Shown: in pieces, positions 27,742-35,871 of the stretch | Numbering within the stretch: the first letter of the stretch is position 1 | Layout of the letters: each line of letters starts with the position of its first letter | NCBI RefSeq assembly: GCF_000745475.1 | Contig: NZ_JQJJ01000010.1 | Span: 434,001-498,000 of the forward strand | Origin: Allobosea sp. UNC402CLCol | GTDB lineage: Bacteria; Pseudomonadota; Alphaproteobacteria; Rhizobiales; Beijerinckiaceae | Length of the DNA: 64,000 bases | Reading direction: 5' to 3' | Notes under the pieces: generated by a model | What the model was told of the DNA's origin: nothing | Database searches by the model: none | What the model saw: the letters and a program-made list of their open reading frames with translations, nothing else | Made by a program: the position numbers and the translations under genes

Positions 27742-28401
27742 ATGGCGACGATCGAAGGAAGTGCATTCGACGACTTTTTGATTGGGACTCGCTTCAGCGA
27801 CGTGATCCACGCCGGCAACGGCGACGATTTCGTTCATGGTGGCGACGGGGATGATTTCATCTTCGGCGATAAAGGGGACGACGTGCTTTACGGCGACGAG
27901 GGCGACGACGCGCTCTTCGGCGGCAATGGCGACGACATCCTCTTCGGCGGCAATGGCAATGATGTCCTGTCCGGCGGCAATGGCAACGATGTCCTTCAGG
28001 GCGGCGCGGGAGACGACATTCTCCAGGGCGGCAAGGGGGACGACGTCCTGTATGGCGGCGACGGCAACGACGTGCTGATCGGCGGCGCGGGCGACGACAT
28101 CCTCTTCGGCGGCGCCGGGGACGACGTCCTGATCGGCGGCGCCGGACACGATGTCTTCGTCTTCACCGGTGGAGGCGGCAACGACGTCGTCCTCGATTTC
28201 GAGGCGGGCACGGACATGCTGCAGATCGCGCATGACATCAACGGCACCGGCGTGGCGACCGCCGAGGACGTGGCGGCCCGCGCGACCACGGTCGGCGGCA
28301 ACACCGTCATCGACCTCGGCCATGGCGACACCCTGACCCTCGTCGGCGTGACCGCCGAGGACATCCAGGCTGATCCGCACAGCTACTTCTCGATCGCCTG
28401 A
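27742..28401 (+). CDS. Minimal RTX calcium-binding protein, likely cargo of the adjacent type I system
   Basis: 219 residues from ATG 27742, which has GGAGG at proper spacing; the frame is open upstream but not conserved-looking. After about 24 residues there are 13 consecutive nonapeptides of the GGxGxDxxx type (to about residue 141), forming a calcium-filled parallel beta roll. The last 75 residues (VLDFEAGTDMLQIAHDING onward, ending HSYFSIA) resemble the C-terminal secretion region of serralysin-type proteins. There is no enzyme or toxin domain at the N-terminus. The 281 bases before it are AT-rich and probably carry a separate promoter. Secretion by the upstream ABC-adaptor pair is inferred from adjacency. 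Confidence 0.88.
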   Translation: MATIEGSAFDDFLIGTRFSDVIHAGNGDDFVHGGDGDDFIFGDKGDDVLYGDEGDDALFGGNGDDILFGGNGNDVLSGGNGNDVLQGGAGDDILQGGKGDDVLYGGDGNDVLIGGAGDDILFGGAGDDVLIGGAGHDVFVFTGGGGNDVVLDFEAGTDMLQIAHDINGTGVATAEDVAARATTVGGNTVIDLGHGDTLTLVGVTAEDIQADPHSYFSIA

Positions 28402-28419
28402 TCGTCCTGACGCGCGTAC

Positions 28420-28445
28420 CCGTCCGGCCGGCAGTGGCCGGGCGG
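28420..28445 (+). terminator. Stable intercistronic hairpin after the RTX gene
   Basis: CCGTCCGGCC-GGCAGT-GGCCGGGCGG: a ten-pair stem (nine Watson-Crick, one U-G) with a six-base loop, 18 bases after the RTX stop. No T-run follows, so it is more likely a partial terminator or 3'-end stabiliser that lets the cargo be made in excess over the downstream glycan genes. Confidence 0.5.
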
Positions 28446-28548
28446 AAGGCGACGCGCCCGACAACGCTCCGGAGCGCGCGGCTTCCCGGGAGGTGGATTT
28501 CCCTCTTCGCCGAGCGCTCCGGGACCCTCCGTGCGGCAGGAGAACCCC

Positions 28549-30843
28549 ATGCTTTCACTTGCGCCCGCCGCCACGGCGGTGGCGGCCCCGACCCAGCTCG
28601 AACTCCATCGCCTCGGCGGTTCGGTCTTCCTGCTCTGCTGGACGCTCGAGGCCTCGCCCTTCGGCAAGCCGTCGATCGCGCTGACAGGCGGCGGCCGGCG
28701 CCTCGCCGCGGCCTCGATCTCGCTGGGGCTGCGCGACGGGCGCGAAAGGCTGGCCGTCGCCTTCCGCTCCTCCGGCCATGACAGCATCGTCGCGACCCTG
28801 TCCGACCACGGCCCGCAGGGTGACGTGACCGCAGCCTTCGACCCGGCGCTGGTTCACGGCCTGGCCGATCCCGACGACATCCTGGAGGACCTCACGCCGC
28901 GGGCCCGGCTGGCGCTCGCCAATGCGCTGGTGCGGGCCTGGCCGCCCTTGTTCAACCTCGCTGCGGTCCCGAGCTACCTGTCCTTTCTGCGCCAGCTTCT
29001 CCTGGCTCTCTTTCCCGAGCCGGCCGCGATGCAGCCCAGCGCGGCGCTGGTCGAGGGCCGATGGCTGTCCGAGACCGTCGTCCCCGCCGATCTCGACGCG
29101 CTGCGCACGGCGTTCCGCCTGGACGGCGCCGGCCTCACGCGCCTCGAGCTGCCGTCGCGCCTCGGCGCAGCCGATCGCAACGGCCAGCGCGAGCTTCACC
29201 TCGTGCTGGAGGAGCCGCCGGTGCGCGGCGGCGGCCTGCTGATCCTGCAGAGCGAGCGCTCGCTCGTGGTCAGGACCTTGCCCGGGCGGCAAGCGGCGCC
29301 CTCGCTCGGCCGCTGGTGGGCAGGCAAGGCCGCGAGCCGCGACGGCCTGCGCAACTGGGTCATCGAGCAGCTCGCCGGCCTGTCCGAGCAGGGACGGCTT
29401 CTCGCCGTCGAGATGCAGCGCCGGGCGCCTCTCGCCGTCCAGCATGTCCGCCGCAACGACGATCTGCCCGCCGCCGAGCTCGATCTCGCGGTCTGCAACC
29501 GGGCGGGCCTGCTGATCGGCGGCTATCTGCGCGATCCCGACGATCTCCTGGAGGAGGTGCTGCTGCATCGCGGCACCGGCGAGCCGATCGCCATGCTCTC
29601 GCGTCTCCAGCGCTTCCCGGTCAGGTTGCCGAGCGGGGCGGAAGGCGAGACGCGTGCCGCCATCGGCTTCGCCGCCTTCGCCCCGGACTATGCCGCTGGG
29701 GCGCCGGTGCTGCAGCCGCGCTGCGAGATCAGGCTGAAATCGGGGACGGTGCTGACGCTGCGCCCGCCCGTGCAGCCGGCCGACGCGGCCACGATCCGGG
29801 CGCGGGCGCTTTCGGCGATCCCGCCGCAATATCTCACCGCCGCGATGCTGGAGGAGACGCTCGCGCCGATCCTCGCCGCTTGCCAGGAGGAGTTGCGCGC
29901 GAATCGGCCGGAGCCTGAAGTGAAAACCTTCGGCCGTGGCCCGGCCCGGCCGAAAGCCTCCGTGGTGATCCCGCTCTACCGCGTCTATGATTTCCTGCGC
30001 GTGCAGGTCGCGGCCTTCGCAGGCGATCCCTGGTTCGCTGAGAACGCCGAGCTAATCTATGTGCTCGATTCTCCCGAACACGAGGCCGAGGTCGCGCATC
30101 TCCTGGGCGGGTTGCATCTCGCCTACGGCCTGCCGATGCAGCTCGTGGCGATGCGGCGCAATGGCGGCTTCTCGGCTGCCTGCAATGCCGGGGCGCGCCA
30201 GGCGCGCGGCGAGGCGCTGGCTTTGGTCAATTCCGACGTGATCCCCGTCGGCAATGGCTGGCTGCCGGCTTTGGTCGCCAAGCTCGACAAGCGCCGGCGG
30301 ATCGGTGCCGTCGGCCCGAAGCTGCTCTACGAGGACGGCTCGCTGCAGCATGCCGGCCTTTTCTTCAAGCGCGACAGTAAAGGCACCTGGCTCAACCATC
30401 ATTACTTCAAGGGCATGCCGGGCAGCTATGCGCCGGCCAATGTCGAGCGCCCGGTGCCGGGCGTCACCGGCGCCTGCATCGTCATGGCGCGCGAGCTGTT
30501 CGGCGAGCTCGGCGGCTTCGACGAGAGCTATGTGATCGGCGATTACGAGGACAGCGATCTGTGCCTCAAGATCCGGCGCGCCGGCCTCGGCATCGTCTAT
30601 GTGCCGGATGTCGCGCTCTACCATCTCGAGCGCCAGTCGATCTCCAAGAGCACCGATTACACGCGCGGCGCCGCCTCCCAGCACAATGCCTGGCTGCAGA
30701 TGCGGCGCTGGGACGCGCAGATCGCCGCGCTGATGCAGGCCTTCGAGACCTCGGCGGCCGAGCCCGCGCTGCTGCAAGCACAGGCGCCGAGCGAACCCGA
30801 CCTTGTTCCCCGCTTCAGCTTCAGGAGAGCGACCGCGGCATGA
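28549..30843 (+). CDS. Large GT2-family glycosyltransferase with long N-terminal region
   Basis: 764 residues from ATG 28549 (AGGAGA five bases upstream). Residues 1-465 have no recognisable catalytic domain and look like stacked beta-rich modules. From K469 (KASVVIPLYRVYDFLRVQV) to about 730 there is a GT2 domain of the rhamnosyltransferase/WcaA-like type, with the NSD metal-binding triad at N561-D563, GAVGPKLLYEDGSLQHAG and the acceptor-side GDYEDSDLCLKIRRAG. It should be active. First gene after the RTX cargo; overlaps the methyltransferase gene. Confidence 0.85.
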   Translation: MLSLAPAATAVAAPTQLELHRLGGSVFLLCWTLEASPFGKPSIALTGGGRRLAAASISLGLRDGRERLAVAFRSSGHDSIVATLSDHGPQGDVTAAFDPALVHGLADPDDILEDLTPRARLALANALVRAWPPLFNLAAVPSYLSFLRQLLLALFPEPAAMQPSAALVEGRWLSETVVPADLDALRTAFRLDGAGLTRLELPSRLGAADRNGQRELHLVLEEPPVRGGGLLILQSERSLVVRTLPGRQAAPSLGRWWAGKAASRDGLRNWVIEQLAGLSEQGRLLAVEMQRRAPLAVQHVRRNDDLPAAELDLAVCNRAGLLIGGYLRDPDDLLEEVLLHRGTGEPIAMLSRLQRFPVRLPSGAEGETRAAIGFAAFAPDYAAGAPVLQPRCEIRLKSGTVLTLRPPVQPADAATIRARALSAIPPQYLTAAMLEETLAPILAACQEELRANRPEPEVKTFGRGPARPKASVVIPLYRVYDFLRVQVAAFAGDPWFAENAELIYVLDSPEHEAEVAHLLGGLHLAYGLPMQLVAMRRNGGFSAACNAGARQARGEALALVNSDVIPVGNGWLPALVAKLDKRRRIGAVGPKLLYEDGSLQHAGLFFKRDSKGTWLNHHYFKGMPGSYAPANVERPVPGVTGACIVMARELFGELGGFDESYVIGDYEDSDLCLKIRRAGLGIVYVPDVALYHLERQSISKSTDYTRGAASQHNAWLQMRRWDAQIAALMQAFETSAAEPALLQAQAPSEPDLVPRFSFRRATAA

Positions 30844-31670
30844 CGGCGATGACGGCCCTGAGACAGATCGCGCCCGAACCGGCGCCCGCGAGCGCCCCGG
30901 CCGGGCCGGAGCTCGACTGGCTGCTGGCCGGGCTCCAGACCAACCGCTTCATGCCGCATCCGCCGCCGGATTCGATCTTCGTCGGCGATGGCGACTATCG
31001 CGCCATCGGCGCCGAATTCCTCGGCCACTTCGTCCGGATCGGCCGGCTCATGCCGCATGAGCGCGTCTTCGATATCGGCTGCGGCATCGGCCGCATGGCG
31101 GTGCCGCTGACGCAGTATCTCGACCCCGAACGGGGCAGCTATGACGGTGTCGACCCGGTGATGGACGGCATTCTCTGGTGTGCCCAGACGATCACGCCGG
31201 CCTATCCGCGCTTCCGCTTCCAGCGCCTCGACATCGCCCACCCGCTCTACAATCCGCAGGGGTCGCTGCCGGGCAACGAGGTCCGCTTCGGCTTCGCCAA
31301 TGGCAGCTTCGACTTCGTGACGATGATCTCGGTGGCGACGCATCTGCCGCCCGACGAGCTCGTGGTCTATCTGCAGGAAGCCTCGCGCCTGCTGGCGCCG
31401 GGCGGCCGGCTCTTCCTCACCGCCTTTGCGATCGACGGCAGCACGGGCCAGGAGCGCCTCTCGTTCAAGCGCTGGCAGGACGGGCCCGGCTGGTATGCGA
31501 TCGACGAGGCGCCGCTTGCGGCGGCCGGCATCGATGCGAGCTTCCTGCTGGAGCAGACGATGCAGGCCGGGCTCGCCGTCGAGGCCCTGCGTCCGGGGCA
31601 TTGGCGCGGTATCAGCGCGGCGCATTACCAGGACGTGCTGATCGCGACCAAGCCGGGAGGCCGGCCATGA
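30840..31670 (+). CDS. Class I SAM-dependent methyltransferase
   Basis: 276 residues from ATG 30840 overlapping the preceding stop. The SAM-binding motif I is VFDIGCGIGRMAVPL; motif II acidic residue follows in YDGVDPVMDGILW; motif IV region is FDFVTMISVATHLPPDE, then LLAPGGRLFLTAF. The size and the position among glycosyltransferases suggest methylation of a sugar or of a glycan end, which is inference from context. Confidence 0.85.
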   Translation: MTAMTALRQIAPEPAPASAPAGPELDWLLAGLQTNRFMPHPPPDSIFVGDGDYRAIGAEFLGHFVRIGRLMPHERVFDIGCGIGRMAVPLTQYLDPERGSYDGVDPVMDGILWCAQTITPAYPRFRFQRLDIAHPLYNPQGSLPGNEVRFGFANGSFDFVTMISVATHLPPDELVVYLQEASRLLAPGGRLFLTAFAIDGSTGQERLSFKRWQDGPGWYAIDEAPLAAAGIDASFLLEQTMQAGLAVEALRPGHWRGISAAHYQDVLIATKPGGRP

Positions 31671-32914
31671 GCCGCCGCATCCTCGTCGCCGCGCACAACC
31701 ACCCCGCGCTGCATCCGGGCGGGACCGAGATCTTCGCGCATGACCTTGCGGGCGCCTATCGCGAGCAGGGCTGCGAGGTGCTCTTCCTCGGCGCGACCAA
31801 CACGATCCATCGCGAGCCGCATCCGGGCACGGCGCTGCAATCGGTCGGCGAGGACGTGGTGCTGTGGAGCGCGCATTACGACCGCTTCCACATGAGCCAG
31901 ATCGACCATTACGGCACGTTGCAGGACCTCGGGACGCTGCTCAGCGAGTTCCACCCGGACGTGATCCATGTCCATCATCTCGCCCTGATCGGCGCGGAAT
32001 TCCTGACGCTGGCGCGCCGGCTGCTGCCGCGGACGGCGATCGTGATGACGCTGCACGACTACTATCCGATCTGCCACCATGACGGGCTGATGGTGCGGCC
32101 GGGCGACCGGCAGCGCTGCGCCGGCGCCTCGCCGGCGGGCTGCCATGGCTGCTTCCCCGAGATCGGCGCCGACCGCTTCCTGCTGCGCGAGCGCTTCATC
32201 AAGACGCATCTGGCGGCGGTCGATCATTTCGTCGCGCCGAGTCGTTTCCTGCGCCAGCGCTATATCGAATGGGGCCTGCCGGGCGACAGGATCGAGGTCT
32301 TCGCCAATGCCCGCCCGGCGCAGGAGCCGGTTCCGCACCGCCGCGCGACGGGCCGGCGCGCCAGCTTCGGCTATTTCGGCAATCTGAATCCCTGGAAGGG
32401 CGTGCTGCCACTCCTCCAGGCGGCCAGGATTCTTCAGGCTTCGGGGGAGGGCGGCTTCAGCCTGCGCATCCATGGCGGCGCGCCGTTCCAGAGCGAGGCC
32501 TTCACCAGCGCGCTCGACGCCGCGCTCGCCGGGACCGAAGGCGTCGTCACCCATTGCGGCGCTTACGCCCGCGACGAGGTGCCGGCCCTGATGGCCGAAA
32601 TCGACTGGGTGGTGATGCCCTCGATCTGGTGGGAGAACGCGCCGCTCGTCATCCAGGAAGCCTTCCAGCATCGCCGGCCGCTGATCGTCAGCGATATCGG
32701 TGGCATGGCCGAGATGGTGCGCGACGAGATCGACGGGCTGCATGTCCGGCCGGGCGATCCGGCCGCGCTCGCCCGCACCATGCGCCGGGCGATGGAGGAG
32801 GCCGGGCTGTGGCAGCGCCTCGTCCACGGCATCGCCGAGCAGCCTTCGCTCGCCGCATGCGCCGCCCGCCATCTCGCCCTCTTCGACAGCCTCAAGCTCG
32901 CGGAGGCCGCATGA
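31667..32914 (+). CDS. GT4-family glycosyltransferase with Cys motif
   Basis: 415 residues; ATG overlaps the methyltransferase stop. GT-B fold: HPALHPGGTEIFAHDLAGAY at the N-terminus, VIHVHHLALIGAEFL, then HDYYPICHHDG with a Cys group C151, C159, C162 (CxxCFP) that could bind metal, and the donor region IWWENAPLVIQEAFQHRRPL with the conserved Glu pair. It is a clear paralogue of the GT4 at 35872, sharing the Cys spacing exactly. Retaining sugar transfer in the cytoplasm is expected; donor and acceptor are unknown. Confidence 0.87.
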   Translation: MSRRILVAAHNHPALHPGGTEIFAHDLAGAYREQGCEVLFLGATNTIHREPHPGTALQSVGEDVVLWSAHYDRFHMSQIDHYGTLQDLGTLLSEFHPDVIHVHHLALIGAEFLTLARRLLPRTAIVMTLHDYYPICHHDGLMVRPGDRQRCAGASPAGCHGCFPEIGADRFLLRERFIKTHLAAVDHFVAPSRFLRQRYIEWGLPGDRIEVFANARPAQEPVPHRRATGRRASFGYFGNLNPWKGVLPLLQAARILQASGEGGFSLRIHGGAPFQSEAFTSALDAALAGTEGVVTHCGAYARDEVPALMAEIDWVVMPSIWWENAPLVIQEAFQHRRPLIVSDIGGMAEMVRDEIDGLHVRPGDPAALARTMRRAMEEAGLWQRLVHGIAEQPSLAACAARHLALFDSLKLAEAA

Positions 32915-33678
32915 CGACCGCGACCAACCAGAACAACGAACTCCGGCTGCCGCGCGTCGACGCGCCGAATGTCGAGCCGGCGAAGCTGAACGGACGGATC
33001 GACGCCCTCGACGGCAACCGCCTGCATGGCTGGATCTGGGACGAGGCCCGTCCCGACCAGGCCGTCACGGTGAAGCTTTATTGCGACGGCAAGCTCGCTT
33101 TGGAGGCCAAGGCGGATCAGAGCCGCATCGATCTGCGTCGCAACGGCATCGGCGACGGCAAGCACGCCTTCTCCATGGAACTCGACGAGAGGCTGGTCGC
33201 GGCACGCGGCCGCCTCAAGGTCGTCGGCATCTCGCCGGCGACCGGGGCCGAATTGGAACTGCGCCTGCCGGCGGCGGACGAGCTGGCGGCGGAGGCCGCG
33301 ATCGCCGTGCCGCTCGCCCGCTTCTTCGACAAGGTCGAGGTGCTGATCGCGCTCAACCGGCGGGCGCAACTCGTCCAGAAGGAGCTGAACGAGAAGCTCG
33401 ACCGCATCGCGGCGCGTCTCGAAGAGAACAACGCCCTCGCCGAGGCCAGCAAGGTGGAGGCCGAGACGCAAAGCGAGATCGTGCGCCGTCTCGGCGAGCT
33501 CGACGTCTTCCAGCTTCGCTTCGACGGCACGTTGCGCGCCTTCGACGAGCGCCTCATGGCGATCCGCAAGGAGGCGCGCGCGCCGCTCCGGCAGGTCACG
33601 GTGATCCTCGGCTTCCTCTCGACGCTCGCCGCCGTGATGTCCTTCGCCACGCTTGCCGTGACGCTCTGGGGAGGTTGA
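32911..33678 (+). CDS. Membrane-anchored protein with beta-sandwich-like module and coiled coil
   Basis: 255 residues; ATG overlaps the GT4 stop. Residues about 25-95 form a module seen in alphaproteobacterial polysaccharide proteins: GRIDALDGNRLHGWIWDEAR, then VKLYCDGKLALEAKADQSR and IGDGKHAFSMELDE. Residues about 140-215 are charged and heptad-like (a coiled coil), and the last 25 (VILGFLSTLAAVMSFATLAV) form one membrane helix with a very short tail. No catalytic motif is seen. It could tether or organise the neighbouring enzymes at the membrane; that is inference. Function unknown. Confidence 0.75.
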   Translation: MTTATNQNNELRLPRVDAPNVEPAKLNGRIDALDGNRLHGWIWDEARPDQAVTVKLYCDGKLALEAKADQSRIDLRRNGIGDGKHAFSMELDERLVAARGRLKVVGISPATGAELELRLPAADELAAEAAIAVPLARFFDKVEVLIALNRRAQLVQKELNEKLDRIAARLEENNALAEASKVEAETQSEIVRRLGELDVFQLRFDGTLRAFDERLMAIRKEARAPLRQVTVILGFLSTLAAVMSFATLAVTLWGG

Positions 33679-33682
33679 GGCG

Positions 33683-35869
33683 ATGAGCGAGGTTATCGTT
33701 CCCGAAAGGACGTCCGTCAGCCCGGCGCCGATCGTCGCCTGGACGCCGCTCGGCGAGAACGCCATTCTTGTCCGCAGCGCCTGCGACGCCATTCCGGCCA
33801 AGGTTCCGGTCGCGGTCGACGGCAATCCGCGCAATCGCGCCCAGACCATGGTGCTGAGCTGGCGCCGGCCCGGGGCCGAGCCTTTGGCGGCCACCGGCTT
33901 CCTCTGCCTCGCGCCCGCGCCCAGCGTCGACAATAGCGGCACCGGCGCCCTGCTGATCGGCCGCCCTGGCCGTCCCTTGCGCCTGATCCTGGCGGCGAAG
34001 CCGCAGCCCTTGCAGACCTTCCTCTCCGAACTCGCCGAGGATGCGGGCCAGGCCTTTCCGAGCGTGGTCGATGGCCTGCTCGAAGTGCTGCTGACCGGCG
34101 CGCCCAATCCGCGTCGCCTGAGGGCGGTGGCGATGTTGCTGCAGACCGTCGCGCGGCCCGGAGGCTTCGTCGAGGTGATGGGCGCGCTGGAGGGCGACGG
34201 CATCTTCCTGCAGGGCTGGACCTCCGATTTCGCCGCCGGGCGGCTCAAGCTCCTGATCGCGCATGGCGGCCTGTCTCCGGCCCATCTCGAAGCCGGAACC
34301 TTCGAGCGGGGCGATCTGGGGGAGGGCGCGCGTGGCTTCTTCGGCCTGCTCGAGGATTGCCAGGTCCAGCAGCCGGGCGAGATCGAGCGGCTCTATTTCC
34401 GCGGTAGCGATGGCTGGCGGGCGCTGGAGGTCTATGAGCGCTACGTCCTGCTCGAGCCGATCACGGTTCCCGGCCATCTGCGCGACGGGCTGGCGCGCGG
34501 CACGGCGCCCCAGACCACCACCGACAGGCTCAGGCGTGCCTCGCAGCGCTTCGACGGCCGCGACACCGTCTGTCTGCTGGAGGAGCCGGTGCGCGCCGGC
34601 ATCGACTCCGTGACGGTCGTCGAGGATACCGGCGTGCTGATCATCGGCTGGCTTTTCGATCCGGAGCGCCGGGTCGATGCGGTCACCTTGCGCAGCGGCG
34701 GCCAGTCCTGCGCCGTCGACCGGCTCTGGACGCGCGTGCAGCGGCCGGACGTCACCGCCGCCTTCATGGAGGATCCGCGCTTCGGCCCGGCGCTGGCGGC
34801 GCGGCGCAACAGCCACGGCTTCATCGTCTTCGCGCCGAAGCTCCTGCCGGAGCCTGGGCAGCCGCTTCATCTCGCCTTCGAGGTTCAGGGTACGGGGCCG
34901 GCCTTCCTGCCGCTCGAACCGAACCGCGCCCAGGCGCGGCGGGCGCTGGAGCGCGTCCTCGGCCTGCTCGATCCGCGCTCCTCGACGGCGAATGCGGTGG
35001 TCGAGCGCCAGATCGCGCCGGCCCTGCAGGCGGCCGAGATCGTGCCGCCGCGCGCCGTCGAGACGCTCGATGTCGGCTCCTTCGATGCGGAGGCACCGCT
35101 CGGCCTCGTCATCGGCCTCGACCATCGCCAGCGCGAATTGTCGGCGCTCTTCGCCTTGCTGGCGATGGATCCGGAAGTCCGGCCGCTGCCGATCGCGATC
35201 GCGGCGCCGTCGGAGAGCTTCGACCGCGTCGGCGCGGAAGCGCGGCGGCTCGCACGCTTCTACGGGCTGTCGGTGCGTCTCGTCGCGGTCGAAGGCGTCG
35301 AGGATGCCTGCGACGCGCTGGAGGCTGGCGTACGCGCGTGTCGCTTCCAGACGGTCGTGCTGCTCTCGGGCGCCGCGCAGATCCGGATGCCGGGCTGGCT
35401 CGGCCGGCTCGAAAGAGCCTATCGCGCCCGTGGCGGGCAATGCGTCGCCAGCCCGACCTTGCTGTTCGAGGACGATTCCATCCGCTGGGCCGGCGCCTGG
35501 CTGGAGGGAGAAGGCGCGAGCCGGCGCATCGCCAACCGCTTCGTCGGCTATCCGCTCGATGCGGTCGGCAATCTCGGCCCGATGGAGGTCGCGGCGGGGG
35601 CGAGCGAATGCTGCGTGCTGTCGCGCGCCGCTTTCATCGAGGTCGGCGGCTTCGCGCGCAATTACTTCACCACGGCGGAGAAGGGGCTCGATCTCTGCCT
35701 CAAGCTCAGGATGGCGGGCTCGCCCTCGCTCTGGGTGCCCGACGTCGAGGTCTACGCGGTCGACGACACCGAGACGGCTGCGCCGCATGCCGGCGCGCTG
35801 GCCAGGCTCGCCGACCGGACGAGCTTCGACCGGCGCTGGGCGCTCGCCATCTCCAACATGAAAGGCTGA
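33683..35869 (+). CDS. Large GT2-like protein with degenerate catalytic motif
   Basis: 728 residues. The overall plan copies the GT2 protein at 28549: a long N-terminal beta-rich part, then a GT2-like C-terminal domain from about residue 470 (LGLVIGLDHRQRELSALFAL) with ASPTLLFEDDSIRWAGAW and KGLDLCLKLRMAG. Where the first paralogue has NSD (D563), this one reads LSG with Gly at residue 563, and the nearby GDYEDSD acidic cluster is also reduced. Middle segments (IIGWLFDPERRVDAVTLRSG) resemble the module of the preceding gene. It may be non-catalytic, acting as carbohydrate-binding or scaffold partner. Confidence 0.75.
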   Translation: MSEVIVPERTSVSPAPIVAWTPLGENAILVRSACDAIPAKVPVAVDGNPRNRAQTMVLSWRRPGAEPLAATGFLCLAPAPSVDNSGTGALLIGRPGRPLRLILAAKPQPLQTFLSELAEDAGQAFPSVVDGLLEVLLTGAPNPRRLRAVAMLLQTVARPGGFVEVMGALEGDGIFLQGWTSDFAAGRLKLLIAHGGLSPAHLEAGTFERGDLGEGARGFFGLLEDCQVQQPGEIERLYFRGSDGWRALEVYERYVLLEPITVPGHLRDGLARGTAPQTTTDRLRRASQRFDGRDTVCLLEEPVRAGIDSVTVVEDTGVLIIGWLFDPERRVDAVTLRSGGQSCAVDRLWTRVQRPDVTAAFMEDPRFGPALAARRNSHGFIVFAPKLLPEPGQPLHLAFEVQGTGPAFLPLEPNRAQARRALERVLGLLDPRSSTANAVVERQIAPALQAAEIVPPRAVETLDVGSFDAEAPLGLVIGLDHRQRELSALFALLAMDPEVRPLPIAIAAPSESFDRVGAEARRLARFYGLSVRLVAVEGVEDACDALEAGVRACRFQTVVLLSGAAQIRMPGWLGRLERAYRARGGQCVASPTLLFEDDSIRWAGAWLEGEGASRRIANRFVGYPLDAVGNLGPMEVAAGASECCVLSRAAFIEVGGFARNYFTTAEKGLDLCLKLRMAGSPSLWVPDVEVYAVDDTETAAPHAGALARLADRTSFDRRWALAISNMKG

Positions 35870-35871
35870 GG

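Noticed and set aside
27836..28140. Repeated GGCGGC/GACGAC pattern as a possible CRISPR or DNA repeat array
   Set aside because: The periodicity is 27 bases and in frame: it is the coding sequence of the RTX nonapeptides.
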